This document shows positions 1 through 5,638 of a DNA stretch of 5,638 nucleotides, piece by piece. Source of the DNA: Gemmatimonadota bacterium (lineage in GTDB: Bacteria > Gemmatimonadota > Gemmatimonadetes > Longimicrobiales > Gaopeijiaceae); NCBI GenBank assembly GCA_003567615.1, contig PWZC01000045.1, forward strand, positions 1-5,638, written 5' to 3'. The notes beneath the pieces were generated by a model. That model was not told where the DNA came from, did not search any database, and saw only the letters and a list, made by a program, of their open reading frames with translations. The position numbers were made by a program, and so were the translations under genes. The first letter of the stretch is position 1. Every line of letters starts with the position of its first letter.

Positions 1-4
1 AGAG

Positions 5-32
5 GCCCAAGTTTGCGAGGGAGGGCTTGGGC
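5..32. repeat. Short inverted repeat, 7-bp arms
   Basis: The arm GCCCAAG (5-11) is exactly complementary to CTTGGGC (26-32), with a 14-nt loop. No T-tract follows on either strand, so it is not a standard intrinsic terminator. It may be the end of a structure belonging to a gene left of the window, or chance in a GC-rich region. Confidence 0.3.
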
Positions 33-49
33 GAATATGCTGTTACGCC

Positions 50-78
50 TTGAGAATCCGAGCGCTGCCTCCCATTAT
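50..78 (+). promoter_or_regulatory. Candidate sigma70-type promoter for the usp gene
   Basis: TTGAGA at 50-55 matches the -35 consensus TTGACA in five of six positions. CATTAT at 73-78 matches the -10 consensus TATAAT in four of six, and the spacing is exactly 17 nt. It faces the stress-protein gene, which begins 185 nt downstream. A second, weaker pair with the same spacing lies just before it (TTGCGA 13-18, TATGCT 36-41). Consensus matches of this quality do occur by chance, and the sigma factor preference of this organism is unknown, so the call is tentative. Confidence 0.35.
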
Positions 79-95
79 GGGCGGGTGACGCTCGG
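58..95. repeat. Inverted repeat overlapping the candidate -10 element
   Basis: The arms CCGAGCG (58-64) and CGCTCGG (89-95) are perfectly complementary. A nested inner stem, CCCA (71-74) with TGGG (78-81), flanks a TTA loop, with CC/GG pairs (68-69/83-84) just outside it. The whole element can fold as a long interrupted hairpin, or act as a dyad operator on DNA. It encloses the putative -10 box at 73-78. No T-tract follows, which argues against a terminator. As an operator it would suit a repressor controlling the stress gene; as RNA it would be the first structure of the leader. Both are inferences. Confidence 0.45.
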
Positions 96-250
96 AATCG
101 AGTGTCGGGCACGAATCTGGCAGAGTTCAGGGCGTTTAATGGCAGGGCACAATCCAGGCCACGCCACGGGACTCCGGTCCCAGGCGATGGATCGCCCTGT
201 CTCCAGAAATCCACGATTCCGAAAAGTCCACCCCATCCGCCTTCACTACC

Positions 251-254
251 GAGG
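251..254 (+). promoter_or_regulatory. Ribosome binding site of the usp gene
   Basis: GAGG (continuing as GAGGT) lies 8 nt before the ATG at 263, ideal Shine-Dalgarno spacing. It supports that ATG as the true start of the universal stress protein. Confidence 0.7.
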
Positions 255-262
255 TAAACTTC

Positions 263-1135
263 ATGTTCGAGCGCGTTCTTGTGGCCATGGACCTCTCTCC
301 TGCGACGGAGGCCCTGGTCTCAACACTTCCGGGACTCCGGGAGTTTGGAACCCGGGAGATCATTCTCGCTCACGTGGCCCGGCCAATCCGGGAGCCCGTG
401 TCCAACTCTCTCCGGGAAATCGGAGACTTGAGGGAGCGCCTGAACGAGTTGGCCGGAAGGTTGGCCGAAGAGGATGTGCGGGTCACGGTGGAGGTACCCA
501 ACGGAAGTCCGGCCAGCGAACTCATCAAGGTGGCCGACGCCAAGGACCCCGACGTCATCGTGGTCGGGTCCCGAAGCCATACCCGGATCCGGGAGGCCTT
601 CGTGGGAAGTGTGGCATGGGAACTGGTTCGACGGGCCAACCGCCCGGTTATGCTGAAGCGGATCCAGGCCGATAGGCATGACGCCGAGGCGGCCCTCAAG
701 GCGCGGCGGCAGGGGCTTCCCGATCGGGTGGTGCACCCCACTGACTTCTCCACCACGGCCCAGCGGTCGTTGCCCTGGCTTCAGGCGCTGGCAGCCCGGG
801 GGGTGCGGACCTTCACCCTCCTTCACGTCCTTCCGGTGGAAGCCAAGGACGGGCGTGACGAGGCATTGGCCCAGCTCGAGAAGCTGGCGGCCGAGATCGA
901 CCCCACCGGGAATGCGGAGATCTCCTGCAAGGTCCGGTTGGGCACCCCCCACGAGGAGATCCTGTCCGAGGGAGGGAAGTCGCGGCACAACATGGTGGTG
1001 ATGGGCACTCACGGTCGTGGGGTTCTTCCCGAGATCGTCATGGGAAGCGAGAGCCGACAGGTGGTGCGCCGGGCAAACGCCACGGTCCTCCTCATTCCCA
1101 CTGAAGTGGCCAAGCCGCCGGAGCTTGAGGGCTGA
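263..1135 (+). CDS. Tandem universal stress protein (two UspA domains)
   Basis: This is a 290-residue cytoplasmic protein made of two UspA-type Rossmann-like domains. UspA proteins bind nucleotides or other ligands and raise tolerance of starvation, oxidative, envelope or energy stress; no specific target can be named. Domain 1 (about 1-133) opens with the typical strand 'FERVLVAMDLSP' and ends with 'RANRPVMLK'. Domain 2 (about 152-279) opens with 'DRVVHPTDFS' and ends with 'RANATVLLIP'. Only domain 2 carries the canonical ATP-binding pattern G-2X-G-9X-G-S: GTHG at 248-251, then GS at 261-262. In domain 1 the same place reads GSRSHTRI (102-109) with GS at 115-116, so the second glycine is missing. 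This suggests one working and one degenerate nucleotide site. The ATG at 263 has a GAGG ribosome binding site 8 nt upstream and begins right at the first strand. The length is normal for tandem Usp proteins. The gene appears monocistronic, with a strong terminator 23 nt after its stop. Function assignment is at family level only. Confidence 0.93.
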   Translation: MFERVLVAMDLSPATEALVSTLPGLREFGTREIILAHVARPIREPVSNSLREIGDLRERLNELAGRLAEEDVRVTVEVPNGSPASELIKVADAKDPDVIVVGSRSHTRIREAFVGSVAWELVRRANRPVMLKRIQADRHDAEAALKARRQGLPDRVVHPTDFSTTAQRSLPWLQALAARGVRTFTLLHVLPVEAKDGRDEALAQLEKLAAEIDPTGNAEISCKVRLGTPHEEILSEGGKSRHNMVVMGTHGRGVLPEIVMGSESRQVVRRANATVLLIPTEVAKPPELEG

Positions 1136-1158
1136 CATCCGACTCGTCAAGCTGGCTC

Positions 1159-1191
1159 AAGGGCGACCGGGGAGACCCGGTCGCCCTTTTT
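1159..1191 (+). terminator. Strong Rho-independent terminator after usp
   Basis: The arms 1161-1171 (GGGCGACCGGG) and 1176-1186 (CCCGGTCGCCC) form a perfect 11-bp GC-rich stem closed by a GAGA loop, which fits the stable GNRA tetraloop class. Two A residues before the stem can pair with the first Ts after it. The stem is followed at once by five Ts, then CTTT. It sits 23 nt after the usp stop and ends about 20 nt before the methyltransferase ATG, so it should separate the two transcription units. This is the clearest non-coding signal in the window. Confidence 0.95.
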
Positions 1192-1212
1192 CTTTCATCC
1201 CTCCCCGTCCTC

Positions 1213-2742
1213 ATGACCGACCCTCCCCCCAGACGCCGTCTCCTCCGCTACCAGGACATTGTCGACGATTGGCCGGCATTCCTCGAAGCCAACCACGCTC
1301 CCGAGCCCACGACCCTCCGCGTACGGCAGGCGCTGGTGCAGGTGGACGAACTCCAGCGGCGCCTCAGGACCCAGGGGTTTTCCCTGGGCGAGGTCCCGGG
1401 CCTCCCCGACTACCTCAAGGTAGAGGACGGCCCACATTCCGTGGCCCAGACCATGGAGCACTGGCTGGGACTCCTCCATGTACAGCAGTCGGTCATGGCC
1501 CTTCCGCCACTGGCGCTGGCTCCGCAGCCCGGGGAGCGGGTTCTGGATCTCTGCGCCGCCCCCGGCGGGAAGACCGCCCACCTGGCCGAACTCATGGACG
1601 AACGGGGACCCCTGGTGGCAGTGGATCCGAAGGAGAAGCGCCTTCGGGGCCTCATGAGCAACCTCTTCCGATTGGGGTGCACGAACGCCCTTGTGGTGGC
1701 CGCCGATGGTCGGGAGCTGCCCGGTGGGGTGACCTTCGACCGGGTTCTGGTGGACGCGCCCTGCTCCGCCGAGGGGAACTACCGGAAGCAGGGGGGGCGA
1801 CTGCCGAAGCGGACCCGGGAGTTCCAGTTCTACATCACGGAGCTGCAAACGGCCCTGCTGCGACGTGGCGTTGAACTGACCCGGCCGGGCGGATCCATCG
1901 TCTATTCCACCTGCACCTTCGCCCCGGAGGAGAACGAACTGGTGGTGCAGCGAATCCTCGAGTCATGCCCCGTCACCCTCGAGCCCATCGCGCTCGACCT
2001 CCCGCACCAGCCGGGACTCACGACGTGGGAAGGCAAGGAGTTGACGCCGAGCTTGAGCCGCACCTGGCGGGTGTACCCCCACCACCTGGACTCGGGGGGG
2101 ATGTTCATGGCTCGATTCCGGAAGGATCCGGCTGCGCCTTCCCCGGCCCCGGCTCACCCGGCGGAGATGGGGCCGGATGGCGGCCCCAGCCGGGGCTGGC
2201 GACCGGTACCCGTGGCCTTCCCCGGCGAGGATCCGGGCATGGCCTGGGAGCGGATCCGCGAAGCGCTTCGTCTCCTGCACGAGGAATACGGACTGGCGCC
2301 GGAAGCCCTGGATGGACTGGGCTGGATGGTCCGCAAGGAGAACATCTGGGTGCAAACGGCGGCCGAGTGGCCCATTGGAAGTTGGAAGGACCATGGCGGA
2401 TGGCGGGTGGTCTCCCTGGGACTTCGCGCCTTCCGCTCGGCGGGCGCCGGAAAGGAAACCCCTTCAAACCCCTTCCTCGGGCGATTCGCCACCTACCTTC
2501 CCACTCCCGACGACCCCGCAGCGGGCCCCCGTCACCGGTCCGTCTCCGACGAGGAACTCCGGAACCTTCTCGGTGGAGGAGCGCTGCAGGACCCCCCCCT
2601 TCCGGCCGGTCCGGTGGTCCTCCACCATCGCGGCAGACTCCTGGGACGGGGGATGGTAGGGAGGGGCGGCCTCCGTCACGAGATCCCCACGGCTCAGTCC
2701 AGGAGGCTCGGTGTGATCCTGCAAGCGCAGGAAGGGGCCTGA
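1213..2742 (+). CDS. rsmF: RsmF-like rRNA (cytosine-C5)-methyltransferase
   Basis: This protein is predicted to transfer a methyl group from S-adenosylmethionine to carbon 5 of a cytosine in RNA; E. coli RsmF does so at C1407 of 16S rRNA. It has 509 residues, against about 480 for E. coli RsmF. A short N-terminal RNA-binding part (about 12-95, with 'TTLRV' and 'EHWLGLLHVQQSVM') precedes the Rossmann methyltransferase core (about 96-305). Motif I is 'PGERVLDLCAAPGGKT' (106-121). Likely cofactor and motif acids are D138, D165 and D176. Motif IV is DAPCSAEG with Cys184, and motif VI is STCTFAPEENE with Cys234. These two cysteines are the pair used for release and for nucleophilic attack in this family. 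After a Pro/Ala-rich linker (about 306-328), a C-terminal part (about 329-509) ends in a PUA-like segment, 'GPVVLHHRGRLLGRG' (466-480), as in RsmF rather than the shorter RsmB. The leader just before the ATG is pyrimidine-rich and shows no Shine-Dalgarno sequence. The N-terminus still fits the family, so I keep this start. The exact target cytosine is not provable from sequence; tRNA or 23S rRNA remain possible. Confidence 0.9.
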   Translation: MTDPPPRRRLLRYQDIVDDWPAFLEANHAPEPTTLRVRQALVQVDELQRRLRTQGFSLGEVPGLPDYLKVEDGPHSVAQTMEHWLGLLHVQQSVMALPPLALAPQPGERVLDLCAAPGGKTAHLAELMDERGPLVAVDPKEKRLRGLMSNLFRLGCTNALVVAADGRELPGGVTFDRVLVDAPCSAEGNYRKQGGRLPKRTREFQFYITELQTALLRRGVELTRPGGSIVYSTCTFAPEENELVVQRILESCPVTLEPIALDLPHQPGLTTWEGKELTPSLSRTWRVYPHHLDSGGMFMARFRKDPAAPSPAPAHPAEMGPDGGPSRGWRPVPVAFPGEDPGMAWERIREALRLLHEEYGLAPEALDGLGWMVRKENIWVQTAAEWPIGSWKDHGGWRVVSLGLRAFRSAGAGKETPSNPFLGRFATYLPTPDDPAAGPRHRSVSDEELRNLLGGGALQDPPLPAGPVVLHHRGRLLGRGMVGRGGLRHEIPTAQSRRLGVILQAQEGA

Positions 2743-2779
2743 GGGTCCGTACCCCCACTGGCCACGTCGCCCCCGGCGC

Positions 2780-3757
2780 TCAGTCGCCCAGTACGTATCC
2801 GAAGATCAGGGGGGCGACGATGCTGGCGTCGGACTTGATGTGGAACTTGGGCGTATCCACGGCCAGCTTGCCCCAGGTGATCTTCTCGTTGGGTACGGCA
2901 CCGGAGTAGCCGCCATAGGACACGTCGGCGTCGGTGATCTGGCAGAAATACCCCCAGAACGGGGTCTCCCGCTGCATGTCCTGGATGATGCTGGGAACCG
3001 CACAGATGGCAAAGTCTCCGGCAATGCCGCCCCCGATCTGGAAGAAGCCCACCGAGGGCTTCCCTTCCGCCTCGCCGTTGTTGGCCAGATACCACTCGAT
3101 GAGGTGAGCGAACTGCTCCGTCCCGGTCTTGCAGCACTGGTGATGGGGGAGCTTCCCGGTGAGAACGTTGGCGGCGAACATATTCCCGGTGGTCGAGTCC
3201 TCCCACCCCGGCGAGTACACCGGGATGTCCCGTTCCAGTGCCGCCAGCAGCCATGAGTGGGCCGGGTCGATCTGGTAGTACTCATCCACCTCACCCGAGC
3301 GAAGGATGTCGTAGAGGTATTCGAAGGGGAACTTCCGGACCCCCTCCTCACAGGCCTTCCTCCACCGGTCCACGAGCCGGGCCTCGAGGTGCCGCATGAT
3401 GTCTTCGGGAATGCAGGTATCGGTTACCCTGTTCATCCCCCGGTCATAGAGGGCCACCTCGTCATCGGCGGACAGCGCGCGCCAGTTGGGTACCACCTCG
3501 TACTCGTTGTGACCCAGGAGATTGAAGACGTCCTCTTCCAGATTGGCGCCGGTGCAGGAGATGGCGTGCACCTTCCCCTCCCGGATCATGCGGGAGAGGA
3601 TGATCCCCAGCTCGCCGGTGGACATGGCCCCGGCCAGACTCACCAGCATCTTCCCACCCGCCTCCAGATGGGCCTCCCAGGCGCGGGCAGCCGCCACCGC
3701 CTCTCGGGCGTTGAAGTGGCGGTAGTGCTTGTCCATGAACTGGCGGACGGAGCTCAT
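2780..3757 (-). CDS. Deoxyhypusine synthase-like protein (bacterial DHS family)
   Basis: This is a 325-residue cytoplasmic member of the deoxyhypusine synthase family. The eukaryotic and archaeal enzymes use NAD to move the aminobutyl group of spermidine onto a lysine of eIF5A. Bacteria lack eIF5A, so a small amine acceptor is likelier, as in homospermidine formation by related enzymes. The catalytic lysine that forms the enzyme imine is kept: 'EKITWGK' (291-297, Lys297) aligns with the 'AVSWGK' of human DHS. The NAD-site region is recognisable as 'SCTGANLEED' (67-76), and 'IPVYSPGWEDSTTGN' (178-192) matches the human 'IPVFCPALTDGSLGD' segment. After the GGG at 242-244, where human DHS has a His-His pair (VVKHH) at the spermidine site, this protein reads IAGDF. 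It closely resembles the Bacteroidota form of the family as I remember it. The frame stays open upstream to 4057, but the ATG at 3757 has AGGAG 6 nt upstream and starts at the conserved N-terminus, so the extension is rejected. The gene lies 88 nt downstream of the amidohydrolase gene on the same strand. The family is secure; the substrate is unknown. Confidence 0.9.
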   Translation of the reverse strand: MSSVRQFMDKHYRHFNAREAVAAARAWEAHLEAGGKMLVSLAGAMSTGELGIILSRMIREGKVHAISCTGANLEEDVFNLLGHNEYEVVPNWRALSADDEVALYDRGMNRVTDTCIPEDIMRHLEARLVDRWRKACEEGVRKFPFEYLYDILRSGEVDEYYQIDPAHSWLLAALERDIPVYSPGWEDSTTGNMFAANVLTGKLPHHQCCKTGTEQFAHLIEWYLANNGEAEGKPSVGFFQIGGGIAGDFAICAVPSIIQDMQRETPFWGYFCQITDADVSYGGYSGAVPNEKITWGKLAVDTPKFHIKSDASIVAPLIFGYVLGD

Positions 3758-3763
3758 TGGTGA

Positions 3764-3768
3764 CTCCT
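3764..3768 (-). promoter_or_regulatory. Ribosome binding site of the DHS-like gene
   Basis: Read on the minus strand this is AGGAG, 6 nt before the ATG whose first base is 3757. It decides that start over the longer open frame that runs back into the amidohydrolase gene. Confidence 0.8.
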
Positions 3769-3845
3769 GGTTCGGGATCCGGTGCGGGGCCAAAACCTGA
3801 AAGGTAGAAACGAGCCCCCGGGGATTCCAGGGGTGCCCGGGCCCG

Positions 3846-5531
3846 TCACTCCTCCGGTCCGGCTCGCTCCATGGCGAGCACCCGCCCGGCCCGCTCTCCG
3901 GTGACCGTCCCATCCCGGATGGCCCGGCGACCGTTGACGAAGACGTGGACCATCCCGCTGGAGAGCTGATGGGGGTCGGTGAAGGTGGCCCGGTCGTGGA
4001 CCTGGTCCAGATCGAAGACCACCACATCGGCCACGGCCCCGGCCCGGAGAACGCCACGATCGTCCATCCGGTGCACCAGCGCCGGGAGGGACGTCATCTT
4101 CCGGATGGCATCCTCCAGGGTGAGGACTCCGTCTTCCTGGACGTACTTCCGGATGACCCGGGGAAAGGCCCCGTAGGACCGGGGATGCGGCACCCCCTCG
4201 CCCCAGCGGGGGAAGGATCCATCCGACGCGATCATGTTCCAGGGCTGACGCATGAAGGCGTGGATGTCGCCGTCGTCCATGTTGAACGAAACGATCCCAG
4301 GGCCCCCCTCCCGGAGCAGGTCCAGGGTGGCCGCCACGGGATCCAGCCCCCGCGCCCGGGCCACATCGTCCAGGGTCCGCCCCTCGATGGATGGATCCTC
4401 GGGATGGTGCCGGAACTGGATCCGATCCGCCCCACCCCGTCGGTCCAGATTCTCCAGGACCTCACCCTGCAGCCTCTCGGTGAGCGCCGGATCATCGAAG
4501 CGCTCCCGCATCCGGTCCGTCCCCCCCTCCTGCGCCCACCTGGGTACCAGGGCCGCCGCCAGCGAGGTGGCCGACGCGTTGTAGGGATACTGGTCCGTGA
4601 AGATCTCGAGTCCCTCGTCCCGGGCCAGTTCGACCCGTCGGATCACGGCACCGGAATACCCCCAGACCCGGGGACCCAACGCCTTCACATGGGTCACGAT
4701 GCTCCGGATACCCGTCTGCCTCGCCACTTCGATGACCTCATCCACCGCCGCCACGAGCCCGATGGAATAGTCCCCTTCATCCCGGATGTGGGAGGTGTGG
4801 ATACCCCCGTACTCGGCGGCGACGGAGGCCAGCGCCGCCAGCTCCCCGGTGTCGGCGAAGCTTCCGGGAGCGTAGAACGGACCGGAGGACAGCCCGAAGG
4901 CCCCCGCCTCCATCCCCTCCCGGGTCAGGGCCTGCATCCGCTCCAGTTCGTCCGGCGTCGGCGCCCGGTCGTCGAGGTCCATGACCTGGGCCCGGATCGA
5001 TCCGTGGGGAACGAGCTGCGCCACATTGATCCCCAGTCCGAACTCCAGCAGCTCTTCCCGCTGATGCACCAGATCAACCGGCCCGCCTCCATCGGGGTTC
5101 ACGAAGAGGGTGGTCACCCCCTGGGCGAGTTGGGGCTCGGCGTGACTCCGGTCTTCCGAGGCCAGGCCAGGGCCCGCATGGGAGTGGGCGTCGATGAACC
5201 CCGGCGCCACGTAGAGCCCGGTCACATCCACCTCCTCCAGTCCGACCCACCCCTCCAGCCGCCCGACACCCACAATCCGGTCCGCCCGGATGGCCAGGTC
5301 GCCCAGGACCCAAGGATTACCGCTCCCATCCAGGAGCCGGCCTCCGCGGAGGATCAGGTCCGCCTGCTGTGCCGCTGAAGCCTCCACACCGGAAAACGGG
5401 CCAGTACCGTTCGGGTCCCCGGGGGTACCGGCAGAGGCCCCGACCACAAGGGCGGGAAGGAGGAGGCCGGCGGCCAGATGTGTCCACGGGGATCTCGAAA
5501 TCATGGGGTTGAATCGTCCTCTGGGTTTCAT
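3846..5531 (-). CDS. Secreted N-acyl-D-amino-acid deacylase-like amidohydrolase
   Basis: This metal-dependent amidohydrolase belongs to the D-aminoacylase branch, which splits N-acyl-D-amino acids into a carboxylic acid and a D-amino acid. It has 561 residues from the chosen ATG. An N-terminal signal peptide is visible: basic start, hydrophobic 'LAAGLLLPALVVGASA', and a probable cut after ASA near residue 34. I see no lipobox or twin-arginine motif, so a periplasmic or exported enzyme is expected. The fold follows family order: 'ADLILRGGRLLDG' beta-sandwich start (about 58), 'PGFIDAHSH' with His116 and His118, 'HTSHIRDEGD' with His248, 'VTHVKALG' with His281, and 'IASDGSFPRW' with Asp437, then 'HPRSYGAFPRVI'. 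The usual bridging cysteine of 'VGNCG' is absent; the site reads 'VNPDGGG' (144-150). The ATG at 5531 is chosen because the upstream gene's stop overlaps it as ATGA. An in-frame GTG at 5567 with a nearby GGAGG, and an ATG at 5504, are alternatives, the latter still leaving a signal peptide. Substrate is uncertain: D-amino acid amides, dipeptides or other cyclic or acyl amides are possible. Confidence 0.88.
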   Translation of the reverse strand: MKPRGRFNPMISRSPWTHLAAGLLLPALVVGASAGTPGDPNGTGPFSGVEASAAQQADLILRGGRLLDGSGNPWVLGDLAIRADRIVGVGRLEGWVGLEEVDVTGLYVAPGFIDAHSHAGPGLASEDRSHAEPQLAQGVTTLFVNPDGGGPVDLVHQREELLEFGLGINVAQLVPHGSIRAQVMDLDDRAPTPDELERMQALTREGMEAGAFGLSSGPFYAPGSFADTGELAALASVAAEYGGIHTSHIRDEGDYSIGLVAAVDEVIEVARQTGIRSIVTHVKALGPRVWGYSGAVIRRVELARDEGLEIFTDQYPYNASATSLAAALVPRWAQEGGTDRMRERFDDPALTERLQGEVLENLDRRGGADRIQFRHHPEDPSIEGRTLDDVARARGLDPVAATLDLLREGGPGIVSFNMDDGDIHAFMRQPWNMIASDGSFPRWGEGVPHPRSYGAFPRVIRKYVQEDGVLTLEDAIRKMTSLPALVHRMDDRGVLRAGAVADVVVFDLDQVHDRATFTDPHQLSSGMVHVFVNGRRAIRDGTVTGERAGRVLAMERAGPEE

Positions 5532-5638
5532 GGTCCGGGGGTCATGGAAGGAAGGGTCATCCAGCACCAGCCCTCCGGATGGGTGGGGCGGAGTTCGGGA
5601 TGAAGGATCTCCACCAGGATGCGGAGGGAGTCCTGGAT
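5528..5638 (-). CDS. C-terminal end of an unidentified gene (partial)
   Basis: Reading leftward from the right edge, one frame is open for 36 codons and stops at TGA (5530-5528). It starts IQDSLRILVEILHPELRP and ends with TLPSMTPGP. Most codons end in C or G, as in the neighbouring genes, and the amino-acid mix (Leu, Ile, Val, Glu, aromatic) looks like a real protein, while the other two frames read as Pro/Gly/Ser-rich noise. Its stop overlaps the amidohydrolase start in the classic ATGA arrangement, which implies translational coupling and a shared transcript. Too little is visible to name the family. Its 5' part lies outside the window. Confidence 0.6.
   Translation of the reverse strand: MQDSLRILVEILHPELRPTHPEGWCWMTLPSMTPGP

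Larger units (their letters stand above)
1..262. other. Non-coding upstream region of the stress-protein gene
   Basis: I see no convincing complete gene here. The stretch carries two short perfect inverted repeats (arms 5-11/26-32 and 58-64/89-95), a promoter-like pair at 50-78, a small 5-bp hairpin (168-172/177-181, loop TCCG), and the ribosome binding site GAGG at 251-254. If transcription starts shortly after position 78, the usp message has an untranslated leader of roughly 175 nt, long enough for regulation. I recognise no known riboswitch or RNA family in it. The frames open across the region give low-complexity, Arg/Gly/Pro-rich translations that look like GC-driven artefacts. Confidence 0.5.

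Noticed and set aside
3..53. Possible C-terminal tail of a left-hand gene (RPKFAREGLGEYAVTP, stop at 51-53)
   Set aside because: Only 16 codons are visible, third-position GC is lower than in the true genes, and the stretch overlaps promoter-like elements. It cannot be supported without sequence further left.
13..675. Open frame of 220 codons on the plus strand overlapping the usp start
   Set aside because: It shares most of its length with the usp gene in another frame and translates to Arg/Gly-rich sequence with no recognisable family.
320..1150. Minus-strand open frame of 276 codons opposite usp
   Set aside because: The translation is His/Pro/Gly-rich and motif-free; the plus strand carries clear UspA domains.
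3786..3845. GC palindromes between the amidohydrolase and DHS-like genes as a terminator
   Set aside because: On the minus strand the possible stem is imperfect, needing a bulge, and is followed by TCGTTTCT rather than a T-run, so termination there is not supported.
3758..4057. N-terminal extension of the DHS-like protein by 100 residues
   Set aside because: The extension is Ser/Pro/Trp-rich, overlaps the amidohydrolase coding sequence in another frame, and the internal ATG at 3757 has a well-placed AGGAG and matches the family N-terminus.
3945..5378. Long open frame (477 codons) on the plus strand, opposite the amidohydrolase gene
   Set aside because: The translation is Pro/Gly/His/Arg-rich with no domain signature, while the opposite strand encodes a complete enzyme with conserved motifs. 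Such antisense frames are common in GC-rich DNA.

Overview
The window is a compact, GC-rich bacterial chromosomal segment with four complete protein genes, the last 36 codons of a fifth, and one very clear intrinsic terminator. Nothing resembles a phage, transposon, CRISPR array or RNA gene. The combination of high G+C, a two-domain universal stress protein, an RsmF-type rRNA methyltransferase, a bacterial deoxyhypusine synthase-like protein of the form also found in Bacteroidota, and a secreted D-aminoacylase-like amidohydrolase would fit a Gemmatimonadota-like or related soil/aquatic lineage. That placement is inference from protein flavour and composition only.

Layout. Positions 1-262 hold no convincing complete gene; they contain a plausible sigma70-type promoter overlapped by an inverted repeat, followed by a leader and a good ribosome binding site. 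Positions 263-1135 (+) encode a tandem universal stress protein, closed by an 11-bp perfect GC hairpin with a GAGA loop and a T-tract (1159-1191). Positions 1213-2742 (+) encode an RNA cytosine-C5 methyltransferase that starts just after that terminator without a visible Shine-Dalgarno sequence. It converges, with a 37-nt gap, on the minus-strand block.

The minus-strand block reads right to left. An unidentified gene enters from the right edge (5638-5528). Its stop overlaps by ATGA the start of a secreted N-acyl-D-amino-acid deacylase-like amidohydrolase (5531-3846). After 88 nt comes the deoxyhypusine synthase-like gene (3757-2780), with its own AGGAG ribosome binding site. The first two are almost certainly co-transcribed; whether the third belongs to the same transcript cannot be decided here.

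The genes do not form one obvious pathway. The usp and methyltransferase genes are housekeeping or stress functions separated by a terminator. The amidohydrolase points to extracytoplasmic turnover of N-acylated D-amino acids or related amides. The deoxyhypusine synthase-like protein points to an NAD-dependent aminobutyl-transfer reaction on an amine, although bacteria have no eIF5A. I see no evidence of a wholly new multi-gene system. The items most worth following are the substrate of the deoxyhypusine synthase-like enzyme, the loss of the metal-bridging cysteine in the amidohydrolase, and the promoter and inverted repeat ahead of the stress gene.
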